34,072 nt of DNA from Solobacterium sp. Its GTDB lineage: Bacteria > Bacillota_I > Bacilli_A > Erysipelotrichales > Erysipelotrichaceae. Positions 8,202-16,180 of the stretch are shown piece after piece. The notes beneath the pieces were generated by a model, which made no database searches, was not told where the DNA came from, and saw nothing but the letters and a program-made list of their open reading frames with translations. Within the stretch, counting starts at the first letter, position 1. Each line of letters opens with the position of its first letter. The stretch is taken from contig JAFWNG010000044.1 in assembly GCA_017510405.1 (NCBI GenBank), positions 1 to 34,072 on the forward strand, in the 5' to 3' direction. A program made the position numbers and the translations under genes.

Positions 8202-9509
8202 ATGAAAGTTGAATTTGTAAAACTCGGCATCAACGGGGAAGGCATCGGATATGTCGATCATAAGCCGGTCTTCTGCCCCGGCGTACTGCCCGGCGAGACT
8301 GCAGAAGTCCGCATTACGGAGCGCCGCCCCTCCTACTATAAGGCGGAATGTGAAAAGATACTGAAACAGGCGAAGTCCAGGCGCAAAAGTTCCTGCGGCG
8401 TACAGCAGTACTGCGGCGGCTGCGCACTCATGCACATGGACTACCACGAACAGCTGGTATGGAAAAAGCGTCTGCTCGAAGAAGCGCTGTTCAAATACGG
8501 CAACGTCAAGCGCACACTGATCCGCGACATCCATCCGTCTCCGGACTGGCTCGGTTACCGGAACCAGTGCAAGATCCCGCTCGGCACCTCCGACGGAAAA
8601 CTGGTGGGAGGCATGTATCAGCCCGGTTCCAACCGCTTCCAGACGGTCCATGACTGCCGGATCCACGATCCGCTGGTCGAGGAAACGAAAAAGCGTGTAC
8701 TGGATGTGCTCAACGAACACGGCTGCACCGCCTATGACCGCAGTAAGGAGACCGGCATGCGCTTCCTGGTCATCCGCTCCGTCGACGGAAAGTCACAGGT
8801 CACGCTTGTGACCGGACGTGACCGCCTGAGCGATTCGCTCGTACAGGATCTTACCCGGATCCCGTCGGTCGTATCGGTCATGCAGTCGGTCAATACCGAC
8901 CGCAGCGCCCTCGGCATCTTCGGCACGGCGTGCAGATGCCTGGCCGGCGAACCGGTGCTTGCGTTTGAACAGAGCGGTCTGTCGCTCACCCTTTCACCGG
9001 AAGCGTTCTTCCAGCTCAACCGCAGAGCCGCAATGGAGCTCTACGCCATGGCCGTCAGTAAGATCGATAAGTGCGATACGCTGGTGGAGGCCTACGCCGG
9101 GATCGGTCTGATGTCCATGATGGCAAAAGACAAGGCAAAGCAGATCTGGGGAATCGAATCTGTCCCCTCCGCGGTCACCGACGCGAAAAGGATCGCCGAA
9201 GCAAACGGCATCACAAATATCCGCTGGCTGTCCATGGACGCCGCCGACGGTCTGAAGCGCATCTCTCTGAACGAGACGATCGACGCACTCCTGGTCGATC
9301 CGCCGCGCTCCGGCATGGACGACGCAATGCTGGAAGCCATCGCCTCAATACAGCCGAAGAAGATTATCTACATCTCCTGCAACCCGGCGACTCTCGGAAA
9401 GAATCTGAAAGAACTGAAGCATCATTACCAGGTGCGCACTGTGATCCCGTATGACCTCTTCCCCATGACGCCGCATGTGGAAAGCATTACCGTTCTCGAA
9501 CGCGGATAA
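8202..9509 (+). CDS. rlmD: 23S rRNA (uracil-C5)-methyltransferase RlmD/RlmCD family
   Basis: The 435-residue S-adenosylmethionine-dependent RNA methyltransferase has a short N-terminal TRAM domain (residues 1-55), then a [4Fe-4S] cysteine set (CGVQQYCGGC at about 67-76 plus the Cys of VHDCRIHD near 150). The C-terminal Rossmann methyltransferase domain shows YAGIGLMSMM (SAM site), LLVDPPRSGM and the catalytic cysteine in YISCNPATL. In Gram-positive bacteria one such enzyme can make both m5U747 and m5U1939, so RlmCD is possible. It begins six bases after the DHHW stop, so it shares that transcript, but a functional link with acylation is unlikely. Confidence 0.92.
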   Translation: MKVEFVKLGINGEGIGYVDHKPVFCPGVLPGETAEVRITERRPSYYKAECEKILKQAKSRRKSSCGVQQYCGGCALMHMDYHEQLVWKKRLLEEALFKYGNVKRTLIRDIHPSPDWLGYRNQCKIPLGTSDGKLVGGMYQPGSNRFQTVHDCRIHDPLVEETKKRVLDVLNEHGCTAYDRSKETGMRFLVIRSVDGKSQVTLVTGRDRLSDSLVQDLTRIPSVVSVMQSVNTDRSALGIFGTACRCLAGEPVLAFEQSGLSLTLSPEAFFQLNRRAAMELYAMAVSKIDKCDTLVEAYAGIGLMSMMAKDKAKQIWGIESVPSAVTDAKRIAEANGITNIRWLSMDAADGLKRISLNETIDALLVDPPRSGMDDAMLEAIASIQPKKIIYISCNPATLGKNLKELKHHYQVRTVIPYDLFPMTPHVESITVLERG

Positions 9510-9559
9510 GAACATTTTCGCAGCACAGAGCGGTCATCCAAAAAAAATGTAAAAAAGTA

Positions 9560-9587
9560 TTGCATTTTCAGAAAATAGTGATATAGT
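9560..9587 (+). promoter_or_regulatory. Promoter of the structured RNA
   Basis: TTGCAT (9560-9565) and TATAGT (9582-9587) are spaced by 16 bases, predicting transcription from about 9594-9596. It lies after the rlmD stop, and the only thing downstream on the same strand is the RNA at 9596-9856. Confidence 0.6.
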
Positions 9588-9595
9588 ACTTTCTT

Positions 9596-9856
9596 GTACA
9601 GTGATACGTACAAGTCATAACGGTACAGCGGGTCCGACTCCCGCAATGACACTGGGCGAAAGCCCGATTCGCGATATGGTATACGTAAACGCCCGGATGG
9701 ATGATTCGATCCGGAGATAAACAGGCAGGATTTGCAATAAGGACGGCAAGAATCGTCTCAGCAGAATACTGTGTCCGGGGAAACGGTCCGGATTGCGGCC
9801 GGCGGTATACAGGCGAACAAAATCAGGAAGAGCATCTCACCGCTCTTCCTTTTTTT
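9596..9856 (+). ncRNA. Free-standing structured non-coding RNA, possibly raiA-motif RNA
   Basis: A stretch of about 260 bases has its own promoter and a strong terminator and no credible reading frame. Visible helices include GUCAU (9614-9618)/AUGAC (9646-9650), which encloses a hairpin GCGGG-UCCGACU-CCCGC (9628-9644) whose seven-base loop resembles a tRNA T-loop. Others are GGGC-GAAA-GCCC (9654-9665), CCGGAU/AUCCGG (9693-9714) and GACG/CGUC (9742-9757). Two copies of the self-complementary GUAUAC (9679-9684 and 9805-9810) could close a long-range helix. Size, compact multi-helix fold and Bacillota setting fit the raiA motif, whose cellular role is unknown. I assign that name from memory and cannot confirm it. 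It is not recognisably tmRNA, RNase P, SRP or 6S RNA. Confidence 0.6.
9825..9856 (+). terminator. Terminator of the structured RNA
   Basis: AGGAAGAGC (9825-9833) pairs perfectly with GCTCTTCCT (9842-9850) around an eight-base loop and runs into seven T (9850-9856). Confidence 0.9.
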
Positions 9857-9864
9857 CGTTCTGT

Positions 9865-9899
9865 AAAAAACCTATCAGAGGCAGCTGCTCTGACAGGTT
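9865..9899 (-). terminator. Terminator of the flavin reductase gene
   Basis: A 12-bp stem (9869-9880 with 9888-9899, one G-U pair) with a seven-base loop is followed on the minus strand by six U (complement of 9865-9870). It faces the terminator of the structured RNA, so the two units are well insulated. Confidence 0.85.
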
Positions 9900-9925
9900 A
9901 TCTGTTGCCGTGACCGACGAAACGA

Positions 9926-10501
9926 TCACTGCTTTTTCATGAGATCTTTGCCGGCGTTCCATGCCTGGCCGACTTTCTCTCCCGCTGTGTAGTACCCGCT
10001 GCGGAACTGGTCAAACATCAGGGCATGCAGTCTGGCGGGATCGACTTTCCCTCTCTCGTCAAGAACGCTTTCCTCCGCCTTCACATTGACGATCCGCCCG
10101 ACGATGCCGGATACATATTCATCCTTCAGATGCTCAAGCAGCTCGCATTCCATAACGACCGGGAATTCCTCGATCACCGGGGCGTTGACCATGTCGCTCT
10201 TCACGGCATGATAGCCGGTACGCTCGAATTTATCATCGATCCGGTTTCCGGAAGCGATGCCGAAGAAGTCTGCCGCGTCCATATGCGCTTCGTCTGCCAG
10301 CGCTACAGTGAACGCCTTGGAAGCGAGGATATTGAGCCATGTCTTCTTTCCTTCGCCGATAAAGAGAATGATCTTGTCATCATCACAGATCTGTCCCCAG
10401 GCAACATTCATGACATTCACTTTTTCATTTTCATCATATGCCGCCACCATGAGCACCGGCATCGGATATACTGCCGCAACTACACCGATATTCTTTTTCA
10501 T
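9926..10501 (-). CDS. Flavin reductase-like, FMN-binding split-barrel protein
   Basis: The 191-residue cytoplasmic protein belongs to the flavin reductase/flavoredoxin family. The N-terminus MKKNIGVVAAVYPMPVLMVAAYDENEK-like segment, then the MNVAWGQICDDDKI region and the SKAFTVALAD segment near residue 65, are the typical FMN-phosphate-binding split-barrel elements. Relatives in anaerobes pass electrons between NAD(P)H or ferredoxin and flavins. A GGAAAGGAAAT ribosome binding site precedes the ATG. It is transcribed divergently from an HxlR regulator, a common arrangement for redox-responsive flavoproteins. A second member of the family lies at 19964-20521. Confidence 0.88.
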   Translation of the reverse strand: MKKNIGVVAAVYPMPVLMVAAYDENEKVNVMNVAWGQICDDDKIILFIGEGKKTWLNILASKAFTVALADEAHMDAADFFGIASGNRIDDKFERTGYHAVKSDMVNAPVIEEFPVVMECELLEHLKDEYVSGIVGRIVNVKAEESVLDERGKVDPARLHALMFDQFRSGYYTAGEKVGQAWNAGKDLMKKQ

Positions 10502-10574
10502 ATATTTCCTTTCCGGGAAAGATTCCCTTGCATATCTGTTAACCGAAAAATATCATTTATGTAGTTGATTCGAC

Positions 10575-10601
10575 AAGTACCTACATTATTGTCAGGTACT
10601 T
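10575..10601. promoter_or_regulatory. Inverted repeat, candidate HxlR operator
   Basis: AAGTACCT (10575-10582) and AGGTACTT (10594-10601) form perfect 8-base arms separated by 11 bases. The centre-to-centre distance is 19 bases, about two helical turns, which suits a dimeric winged-helix protein. It lies in the 109-base gap between the flavin reductase and HxlR genes, so it could control both. The GTAC core resembles known HxlR/YodB-type sites; binding by this HxlR is inferred. Confidence 0.5.
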
Positions 10602-10610
10602 ACCAAGCAT

Positions 10611-10946
10611 ATGACAAAGAAAGACATTGAGACCGCGGATTTCACTTCGACCGGATACAGCTATACCCTTTCCCTGATCGCCGGAAAATACAAACCGGTC
10701 ATCCTGTACTGTCTGATGGAGTATGAACCGGTGCGTTTCAATGAGATGCAGAGATATCTGAAAAACGTTGCGGACAAGACTCTCAGCCAGAATCTGAAAG
10801 AACTGGAACGGGACGGTCTGATCGTACGGACGGTCTATCCGCAGATCCCGCCCAAAGTGGAATATACGCTGACAGAGCGGGGAAAGTCGCTGATGAGCGT
10901 ACTGGACAAACTGTGCGACTGGGGCAACGAAAACAGGCCGGCATAA
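10611..10946 (+). CDS. HxlR-family winged-helix transcriptional regulator
   Basis: The 111-residue DNA-binding protein is the normal size for the family. The HxlR core follows a 20-residue N-terminal extension: IAGKYKPVILYCL, then FNEMQRYLKNVADKTLSQNLKELERDGLIVRTVYPQIPPKVEYTLT-type helix-turn-helix and wing (about residues 45-90). The conserved cysteine of redox-sensing relatives near the N-terminus is absent from the first 25 residues; Cys34 lies in the first core helix. The ATG has no strong Shine-Dalgarno; the inverted repeat ends ten bases before it. It probably represses the divergent flavin reductase and itself. The inducer is unknown. Confidence 0.9.
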   Translation: MTKKDIETADFTSTGYSYTLSLIAGKYKPVILYCLMEYEPVRFNEMQRYLKNVADKTLSQNLKELERDGLIVRTVYPQIPPKVEYTLTERGKSLMSVLDKLCDWGNENRPA

Positions 10947-10947
10947 G

Positions 10948-10971
10948 AAAAAGACCGGATCTCTCCGGTCT
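10948..10971 (-). terminator. Terminator after the glutaredoxin-like gene
   Basis: AGACCGG (10952-10958) / CCGGTCT (10965-10971) with a six-base loop is followed on the minus strand by UUUUU. It abuts the stop codon of the minus-strand gene and ends the convergent pair. Confidence 0.75.
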
Positions 10972-11276
10972 CAGCACCCTGTTCCGTCGAGACGGCAAGC
11001 CGTCCCCGCAGCCGGTGTCCTGTGTTCTTCTTTAAACTGGGATTCGTAATCCAGCGTGATCGTTCCGTCTTCCAGGATCAGCGTGGGAATACCGACGCCG
11101 CCTGCTTCTTTTACGGAATCATATAAAGCATTCGTATCGCGCAGTTTCAGGAATTCCTTAAGATTTGCCATGGAACCGGTGATATCGATGAATTCGTAGG
11201 CAGTGCCTTCGGCGTCGAAGCCTTCTTTGCATGCCACGCAGTCCGGACAGAGCGGACTTCCGTATACTTTGATCAT
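10971..11276 (-). CDS. Glutaredoxin-like thiol redox protein
   Basis: The 101-residue protein starts MIKVYGSPLCPDCVACKE: a beta strand and then a CPDC redox-active motif at residues 10-13, with an extra Cys at 16. The cis-proline segment GVGIPTLILEDG lies near residues 61-72, as in glutaredoxin and thioredoxin folds. The last 17 residues (ending CRLDGTGC) add two more cysteines and go beyond the fold. It probably reduces or shuttles disulphides in the cytoplasm; the partner is unknown. It starts 13 bases after the PurF-like gene, so the two are co-transcribed. A link to that enzyme's cysteines is only a guess. Confidence 0.8.
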   Translation of the reverse strand: MIKVYGSPLCPDCVACKEGFDAEGTAYEFIDITGSMANLKEFLKLRDTNALYDSVKEAGGVGIPTLILEDGTITLDYESQFKEEHRTPAAGTACRLDGTGC

Positions 11277-11289
11277 ATTTGTATACTCC

Positions 11290-12705
11290 TTATTCTTTGC
11301 CGGTCCAGCAGTAGGTGCAGAGATGATCCACCGGATGGCCGGTCGCTTTTACCATGTCATCGAGACGGGTGAAGCTGAGTGTCGTAAAGTTCATCTTCTG
11401 ACGCATATTTTCGAGCATTGCGGCATACCGCTGGGAATCGGGATTCGCGTAGTCATCCAGAATGACGCGGTCGACGTTCTCACCCTCTTCTTCGGCGATA
11501 ATGCGGCGGGCGATCAGTTCCATGTCCGAAGTCGCACGGGAGAAGTTGATGAACTTACAGCCAAACATGATCGGCGGACATGCCGGACGCACATGGACTT
11601 CCTTCGCACCGGATTCGTACAGGAACTCGGTGGTCTCACGCAGCTGTGTGCCGCGGACGATGGAGTCGTCGATCAGCAGCAGTTTCTTGCCGTCGATCAG
11701 TTCATTGACCGGGATCAGCTTCATCTTCGCGATCAGGTCACGCTTGGACTGCATGGTCGGCATGAAGGAACGCGGCCAGGTCGGCGTGTATTTGATAAAC
11801 GGACGGGAGAACGGAATACCGGATTCGTTGGAATAACCGATCGCATGGGCGATACCGGAATCCGGTACGCCGGCAACGGTATCCACGTCATCACGCGTCA
11901 GTCCGTCGCGCTCAGCCATGTACTGTCCGCATTTGTAGCGCATATCTTCCACCGTCGTGCCTTCATAGTGGCTCGGCGGATATCCGTAATAGGTCCAGAG
12001 GAAGGTGCAGATCCTCAGGTGCTTGCCCGGAGAAGCGAGCTGCTGCACGCCGTCCGGTGTCATGACAATGATCTCGCCCGGACCAAGTTCCATATAATCC
12101 TGGTAGCCGAGCTTCAGGTACGCAAAGGATTCAAACGAGGCGCAGAAGCCTTCCGGCTTTCGGCCGATCAGGATCGGGGTGCGGCCGACGCGGTCACGGG
12201 CACAGTAGATCCCTTTCGCCGTCAGCAGCATGATCGACATGGATCCTTCGATCATCCGCTGCGCATACTGGATGCCTTCCACCAGATGATCTCTCTGGTT
12301 GATCAGAGCCGCCACCAGTTCCGTCTTATTGATCTCACCGCCGCTCATTTCCAGGAAGTGCGTCTGTTTGCGGTCAAACAGTTCATTCAGGATCCGGTCG
12401 GTGTTGTTGATCTTTCCGATCGTTGCGATTGCGTAGGTACCGTGATGGGAGCGCACGAGAAGCGGCTGCGGATCATAGTCTGAGATACATCCGATTCCCA
12501 TATTTCCTTCCATCTCTGTGACTTCCATCGAAAACTTGGTCCGGAACGGTGAGTTCTCGATGTTGTGGATCGCCCGGTTGAAACCGTCTTTGCCGAATAC
12601 GGCAAGTCCGGCACGGCGCGTTCCGAGATGGGAATGGTAGTCTGTTCCGTAGAACAGGTCGAAGACACAGTCTTCCTTCAATGCTGCGCTGAAGAAGCCA
12701 CCCAT
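11290..12705 (-). CDS. purF: Amidophosphoribosyltransferase (PurF) homologue lacking the glutaminase cysteine
   Basis: The 471-residue protein has PurF architecture: an Ntn-glutaminase-like domain (about 1-235) and a phosphoribosyltransferase domain (about 255-471). The PRPP-binding loop is intact (LLIDDSIVRGTQ, residues 343-354), as is GVPDSGIAHAIGY near 279-291. The N-terminus, however, is MGGFFSA and not the usual Cys-Gly-Ile/Val exposed after processing, and the glutamine-site AHNGN block reads ATIGK (94-98). The glutaminase therefore looks dead. Canonical PurF makes phosphoribosylamine from PRPP and glutamine; this one could use ammonia or act on another substrate. Cysteines at 463 and 466 recall the iron-sulphur ligands of Bacillus-type PurF. 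GAGGAGG precedes the ATG, and no upstream Cys-containing start is available. Confidence 0.85.
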   Translation of the reverse strand: MGGFFSAALKEDCVFDLFYGTDYHSHLGTRRAGLAVFGKDGFNRAIHNIENSPFRTKFSMEVTEMEGNMGIGCISDYDPQPLLVRSHHGTYAIATIGKINNTDRILNELFDRKQTHFLEMSGGEINKTELVAALINQRDHLVEGIQYAQRMIEGSMSIMLLTAKGIYCARDRVGRTPILIGRKPEGFCASFESFAYLKLGYQDYMELGPGEIIVMTPDGVQQLASPGKHLRICTFLWTYYGYPPSHYEGTTVEDMRYKCGQYMAERDGLTRDDVDTVAGVPDSGIAHAIGYSNESGIPFSRPFIKYTPTWPRSFMPTMQSKRDLIAKMKLIPVNELIDGKKLLLIDDSIVRGTQLRETTEFLYESGAKEVHVRPACPPIMFGCKFINFSRATSDMELIARRIIAEEEGENVDRVILDDYANPDSQRYAAMLENMRQKMNFTTLSFTRLDDMVKATGHPVDHLCTYCWTGKE

Positions 12706-12732
12706 AGCACATCCTCCTCTAACAATGTGGGA

Positions 12733-12738
12733 ATTATA
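12733..12738 (-). promoter_or_regulatory. -10 element upstream of the PurF-like gene
   Basis: A consensus TATAAT (complement of 12733-12738) lies 28 bases before the start codon on the minus strand, in the 110-base gap after galM. The -35 region is weak. It suggests the PurF-like/glutaredoxin pair has its own promoter. I see no PurR-type box with confidence. Confidence 0.45.
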
Positions 12739-12815
12739 TCATATCGGCACTGAATGAGAACAAAAAAATGAATGCTTGTCTTTCTGACACCATCCATTTT
12801 CCTCCTGTTCAAAGA

Positions 12816-13835
12816 TCAGCCCTGGCTTCTTTCCCGCGGGCGGAGCCGGAAGCGGATATGATAGGCATAGTTCTCGTCCGGTTCTATGATCGGCTTTTTC
12901 GTTTCTTCCGGATAGTTTACAGCGTTGGGGCGGAAGCTTGCCTCAAGCGCCACGGCACTGCGCGGTACGAGCGTCTCGCCGTATTTGCCGGTCTCATCCG
13001 TGAACCAGTTGGATGTATATACGTGGATGCCCGGCATATCGGAAGAAACGATCAGTTCCAGCTTACTGCCGGAAAGCACTGCCATCTCGCGCATGCCGCT
13101 GCCGCCGATGGGATACCAGTGGTCGTAGCCTCTTGCGACAAGAAGCTGCGGATCTGCTTCATCGATGCGTTCGCCGATCAGATGCGGCGTACGGAAGTCA
13201 AACGGTGTGCCTTCCACCGGCACGTTTTCGCACAGGGTGACGTTGGTATCGTCCTGCGGCGAATATACATCGCTGCGTACGCACAGCTGCTGGTTCAGCA
13301 CCGAGGTACTGTTGTCGGCGTTGAAATACGCATGGTTGGTATAGGCGAACAATGTGCGCGCGTCGCTTTCCGCTTCGGCGGTAATGGTGATGCCGTTGCC
13401 GTCCAGGGCATAGGTTATGGAAGCGTTCATCGCTCCCGGGAAGCCCTCTTCCCCGTCTTCGAACCGTCTTGTGAATATTACGGCAGAAGCGGATACTTCC
13501 GTATCCCAGAGGACATAGGAGAAACCTTTCAGGCCGCCGTGGTTGCAGTTGGGACCGTTATTGATCGGCAGTTGATAGGTCTTTCCGTCCAGCGTAAAGC
13601 GGCCGTTTTTGATCCGGTTGGCGGTACGACCGACCGAAGCGCCGAGATAGGCATTGGCTTTTACATATTCCTCGCCGGTCTTATATCCCTTCACAACGTC
13701 GATGCCGGTCTTCCTGTCGATGAAGGAAACAAGCGCCGCACCGAAGTTCGTCACTTTCATGATCAGATTTTCGTTCTCAATAGTCCAGAGCCAGATCGTC
13801 CTGCCCTCTTCCGTCTTTCCGAATACTTCTTTCAT
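12816..13835 (-). CDS. galM: Aldose 1-epimerase (galactose mutarotase)
   Basis: The 339-residue protein has the normal GalM length and interconverts alpha and beta anomers of hexoses such as galactose. Features in order are NFGAALVSF, LGASVGRTANRI, NHGGLKGF near residue 100, the histidine segment YTNHAYFN near 175 and the C-terminal VALEASFRPNAVNYPE, which carries the catalytic glutamate. I use the ATG at 13835, which has GGGAG five bases before it; an in-frame ATG ten codons upstream lacks this. The start overlaps the stop of the HAD gene by four bases, so the two are translationally coupled. Confidence 0.93.
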   Translation of the reverse strand: MKEVFGKTEEGRTIWLWTIENENLIMKVTNFGAALVSFIDRKTGIDVVKGYKTGEEYVKANAYLGASVGRTANRIKNGRFTLDGKTYQLPINNGPNCNHGGLKGFSYVLWDTEVSASAVIFTRRFEDGEEGFPGAMNASITYALDGNGITITAEAESDARTLFAYTNHAYFNADNSTSVLNQQLCVRSDVYSPQDDTNVTLCENVPVEGTPFDFRTPHLIGERIDEADPQLLVARGYDHWYPIGGSGMREMAVLSGSKLELIVSSDMPGIHVYTSNWFTDETGKYGETLVPRSAVALEASFRPNAVNYPEETKKPIIEPDENYAYHIRFRLRPRERSQG

Positions 13836-14632
13836 ACTTTCTCCCGCCGGTCCAGAAGCCGGCACACTGCTTTATAGAAGCCGTCGTTCTCAATGTCATC
13901 GCTGACAAAGTCCGCGGCCTGTTTTACTTCCTCACACGCATTTCCCATGGCGATCGAACAGCCGCACGCCGCCAGCAGGGACAGATCATTGGGTCCGTCG
14001 CCGATCCCGGCAGTCTCTTCTTTCGTCCAGCCGTAATACCGGCACGCTTCTTCCACCGCCCTGGCCTTGTCGCAGGATTCGTGGAACACATCGACCGCCA
14101 GTTGATTCCAGCGCGTATATTTGACATGCTTCAGCTTTTCCGCTGTTTTCTGCCACGTTTCTTCTTCCGCGTACGGAATGACCATGTATACCGGATGTTC
14201 CAGAGCCCGCCGGGGATCGCAGATCTCCGGCATCGGCGTATGGATGGCATCCTGCATTCTCTGCACCTCGTCATCATACCGGCTGATATACATCCTGTCC
14301 GCTTCCAGAAACATGCACGGATAGTCATATTCCCGGCACGCGGTCACAAACGTCCGCACATCTTCCGGGTCCAGAGCACACCGGTAAACGAAGCCGTCTT
14401 CGGCGAAACTGTACGCGCCGTTCATCGTCAGCCAGCCGTCCAGTTCCACTGAGCGCATGTTCATATCCCGGATCTCCGCCATACATCTGCCGGTGCACGC
14501 AAATACGCGCACGCCCGCTTCCTTCAGCATCCGCAGTGCTTTCACAGCCGATCCGGGAACGGAGTCCGTCACGTGCGAATACAGGGTCCCGTCGATATCT
14601 GCGAATACCGCCTTGAGCGACTGTCTTTTCAT
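13832..14632 (-). CDS. Cof-type HAD-superfamily phosphatase
   Basis: The 266-residue cytoplasmic hydrolase is probably a sugar- or nucleotide-phosphate phosphatase. Motif I is AVFADIDGTLYS at residues 8-19 with both nucleophilic aspartates; motif II lies in VFACTGR; a type IIB cap fills the middle; motif IV is GIGDGPNDLSLL, followed by the Cof signature CGCSIAMGNA and a C-terminal ENDGFYKAV. I take the ATG at 14632 because family members begin a few residues before motif I, though no good Shine-Dalgarno precedes it. Starts at 14650 or 14692 would add a hydrophobic leader not expected in this family. It overlaps galM, suggesting a sugar-phosphate role. Confidence 0.85.
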   Translation of the reverse strand: MKRQSLKAVFADIDGTLYSHVTDSVPGSAVKALRMLKEAGVRVFACTGRCMAEIRDMNMRSVELDGWLTMNGAYSFAEDGFVYRCALDPEDVRTFVTACREYDYPCMFLEADRMYISRYDDEVQRMQDAIHTPMPEICDPRRALEHPVYMVIPYAEEETWQKTAEKLKHVKYTRWNQLAVDVFHESCDKARAVEEACRYYGWTKEETAGIGDGPNDLSLLAACGCSIAMGNACEEVKQAADFVSDDIENDGFYKAVCRLLDRREKV

Positions 14633-14710
14633 AGATACATTATTATGCATTCCGGACAAAAAGAAAAGAATCGCAAAAAGGTAATCTGTCATGAATTTAT
14701 ACCCCCGAAT

Positions 14711-14739
14711 TTGCATTTCCGTCCGGATATGCGTATTCT
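14711..14739 (+). promoter_or_regulatory. Promoter of the SEDS/PBP operon
   Basis: TTGCAT (14711-14716) and TATTCT (14734-14739) are separated by exactly 17 bases. The start codon of the SEDS gene follows 25 bases after the -10. Confidence 0.5.
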
Positions 14740-14764
14740 TTCATAGATAAGGAGGAAAGACGAT

Positions 14765-16180
14765 ATGCTGTTTTTTAAAAGCAAAACGGACGAATTCGAA
14801 TCTGCAGAAGCTGCCGAAGCAGTGGATCACAGTGACCGTTATGTCGTCACTTCGATCCTTCTGGAGGTACTGTACGCCGGGATCCTGTTCTTAAAAGAAC
14901 CTTCCCTGGCTCTTACATATGTGTATGCGCTCATCCCGATGCTGCTGATCACTGCAGTCTTCGGCACGTATCTGTATAACCGGGACGCGGACATGAAGCT
15001 GTTCGGCGCCATAACCAAGCTTTCCGCTTCCGGCATTGCCCTGCAGATCCTGGTGGACAGCGTTTACCATCCGCCGACAACGTTCTCGCTGGTCAAGTAC
15101 GGCATCAGCTTTGTATTCCTGTTCTTCTTCCTGGTCTTCTACAACCTGCTGAAGAAACTGCTGAATCACCCGTTCATGGTATGGCTGACGCTGGCTGCTT
15201 CGGCAGCGGTCTACATCGTGCTGGCAGTATACGGCGTTGATCCCAACGGCTACGGCACGACCGCATGGATCCGGATCGCGGGATATACCGTGCAGCTTAC
15301 GGATCTGACCAAGATCTGCGCCGTCCTGTTCTATGCCGCGCTGTTCTCTTCGAAGCACGAATATACCGACGCCGGCATTCTGAAGATCTCTTCCCTGTTC
15401 TTCTTCGTGAACCTGCTCGGTTCCCTGTGGATCAAAGAGATCGGTTCGTTCTTCATTCTGTATTTCCTGCATCTGTCCATTCTGCTGATCTTCATGGATC
15501 ACAATAAGACAAAGCGGATCTACATACTTGCAATTCTGGGAGCCAGTGTACTGGCAGTCGGTTCCGCCTTTGTCCTGTACAAATGGATGCTGCCGGCATA
15601 CAACGCCGGCACGCTGAATTCACTGCAGGCAATGATATGGCCGTATATCAAGAAGATCTATACGCGCTTCTCCATTACGGCAAATATCAATATGGATCCC
15701 TATGGTGCGGGATACCAGCTCTTACAGGCGAAGAAAGCGCTGTGGATGAGCGGACTGTTCGGAAACACCGTGAACTTTAATGCCCTGCCGATCGCCGAAT
15801 CGGATATGGCATATGTTGCCTTTGTATCCAATTTCGGATTTATCCTCGGCTTCTATCTGATTCTGCAGTTTCTGCGCATACTGCTTTCGGGAAGCGAACT
15901 GTCCCGTTCGCTGCTCCGCTTTGAGCGGCAGGATTCCCTCGTTGTCTACGGCATCACGGTCGTGATCTTCCTGCAGGCAATGATGGTGATCCTCGGTTCG
16001 TGCAACGTGATCCCGTTTGCCGGCCTGCCGATCCCGTTCCTGTCGCGCGGAAACACCTACCAGTCGATCGTATTCGCATTCAGCGGACTGCTTCTGCAGC
16101 TTTCCATGCATAAGAATCCGGTCGTAGAGGAAGGAGGCGATGTCCATGACGAACCGCCGGGACAACAACTCGCTGGCTAA
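14765..16180 (+). CDS. SEDS-family glycan polymerase (FtsW/RodA/SpoVE type)
   Basis: The 471-residue polytopic membrane protein has about ten to twelve membrane spans and is the peptidoglycan glycosyltransferase half of a SEDS/bPBP pair. The N-terminal 25 residues are acidic and cytosolic. The family blocks are present but diverged: WIRIAGYTVQLTDLTK replaces the usual QPSE loop (near 170-190), YQLLQAKKALWMSGLFGN is near 320, ESDMAYVAFVSNFG keeps the catalytic-aspartate position, and PIPFLSRGNTYQ stands where most members have a SYGGS loop. AAGGAGGA precedes the ATG. It overlaps the downstream PBP gene. Divergence suggests a specialised role rather than the main FtsW or RodA. Confidence 0.88.
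   Translation: MLFFKSKTDEFESAEAAEAVDHSDRYVVTSILLEVLYAGILFLKEPSLALTYVYALIPMLLITAVFGTYLYNRDADMKLFGAITKLSASGIALQILVDSVYHPPTTFSLVKYGISFVFLFFFLVFYNLLKKLLNHPFMVWLTLAASAAVYIVLAVYGVDPNGYGTTAWIRIAGYTVQLTDLTKICAVLFYAALFSSKHEYTDAGILKISSLFFFVNLLGSLWIKEIGSFFILYFLHLSILLIFMDHNKTKRIYILAILGASVLAVGSAFVLYKWMLPAYNAGTLNSLQAMIWPYIKKIYTRFSITANINMDPYGAGYQLLQAKKALWMSGLFGNTVNFNALPIAESDMAYVAFVSNFGFILGFYLILQFLRILLSGSELSRSLLRFERQDSLVVYGITVVIFLQAMMVILGSCNVIPFAGLPIPFLSRGNTYQSIVFAFSGLLLQLSMHKNPVVEEGGDVHDEPPGQQLAG

Noticed and set aside
9596-9856. Structured RNA as tmRNA, RNase P RNA, SRP RNA or 6S RNA
   Set aside because: I see no Ala-tag reading frame or tRNA-Ala-like ends, no RNase P core, no GGAAGGAAGCAG SRP motif and no single long bulged hairpin as in 6S.
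11203-12483. Plus-strand open frame of 426 codons opposite the PurF-like gene
   Set aside because: It is antisense to a clear PurF homologue and has no ribosome binding site or recognisable motif.
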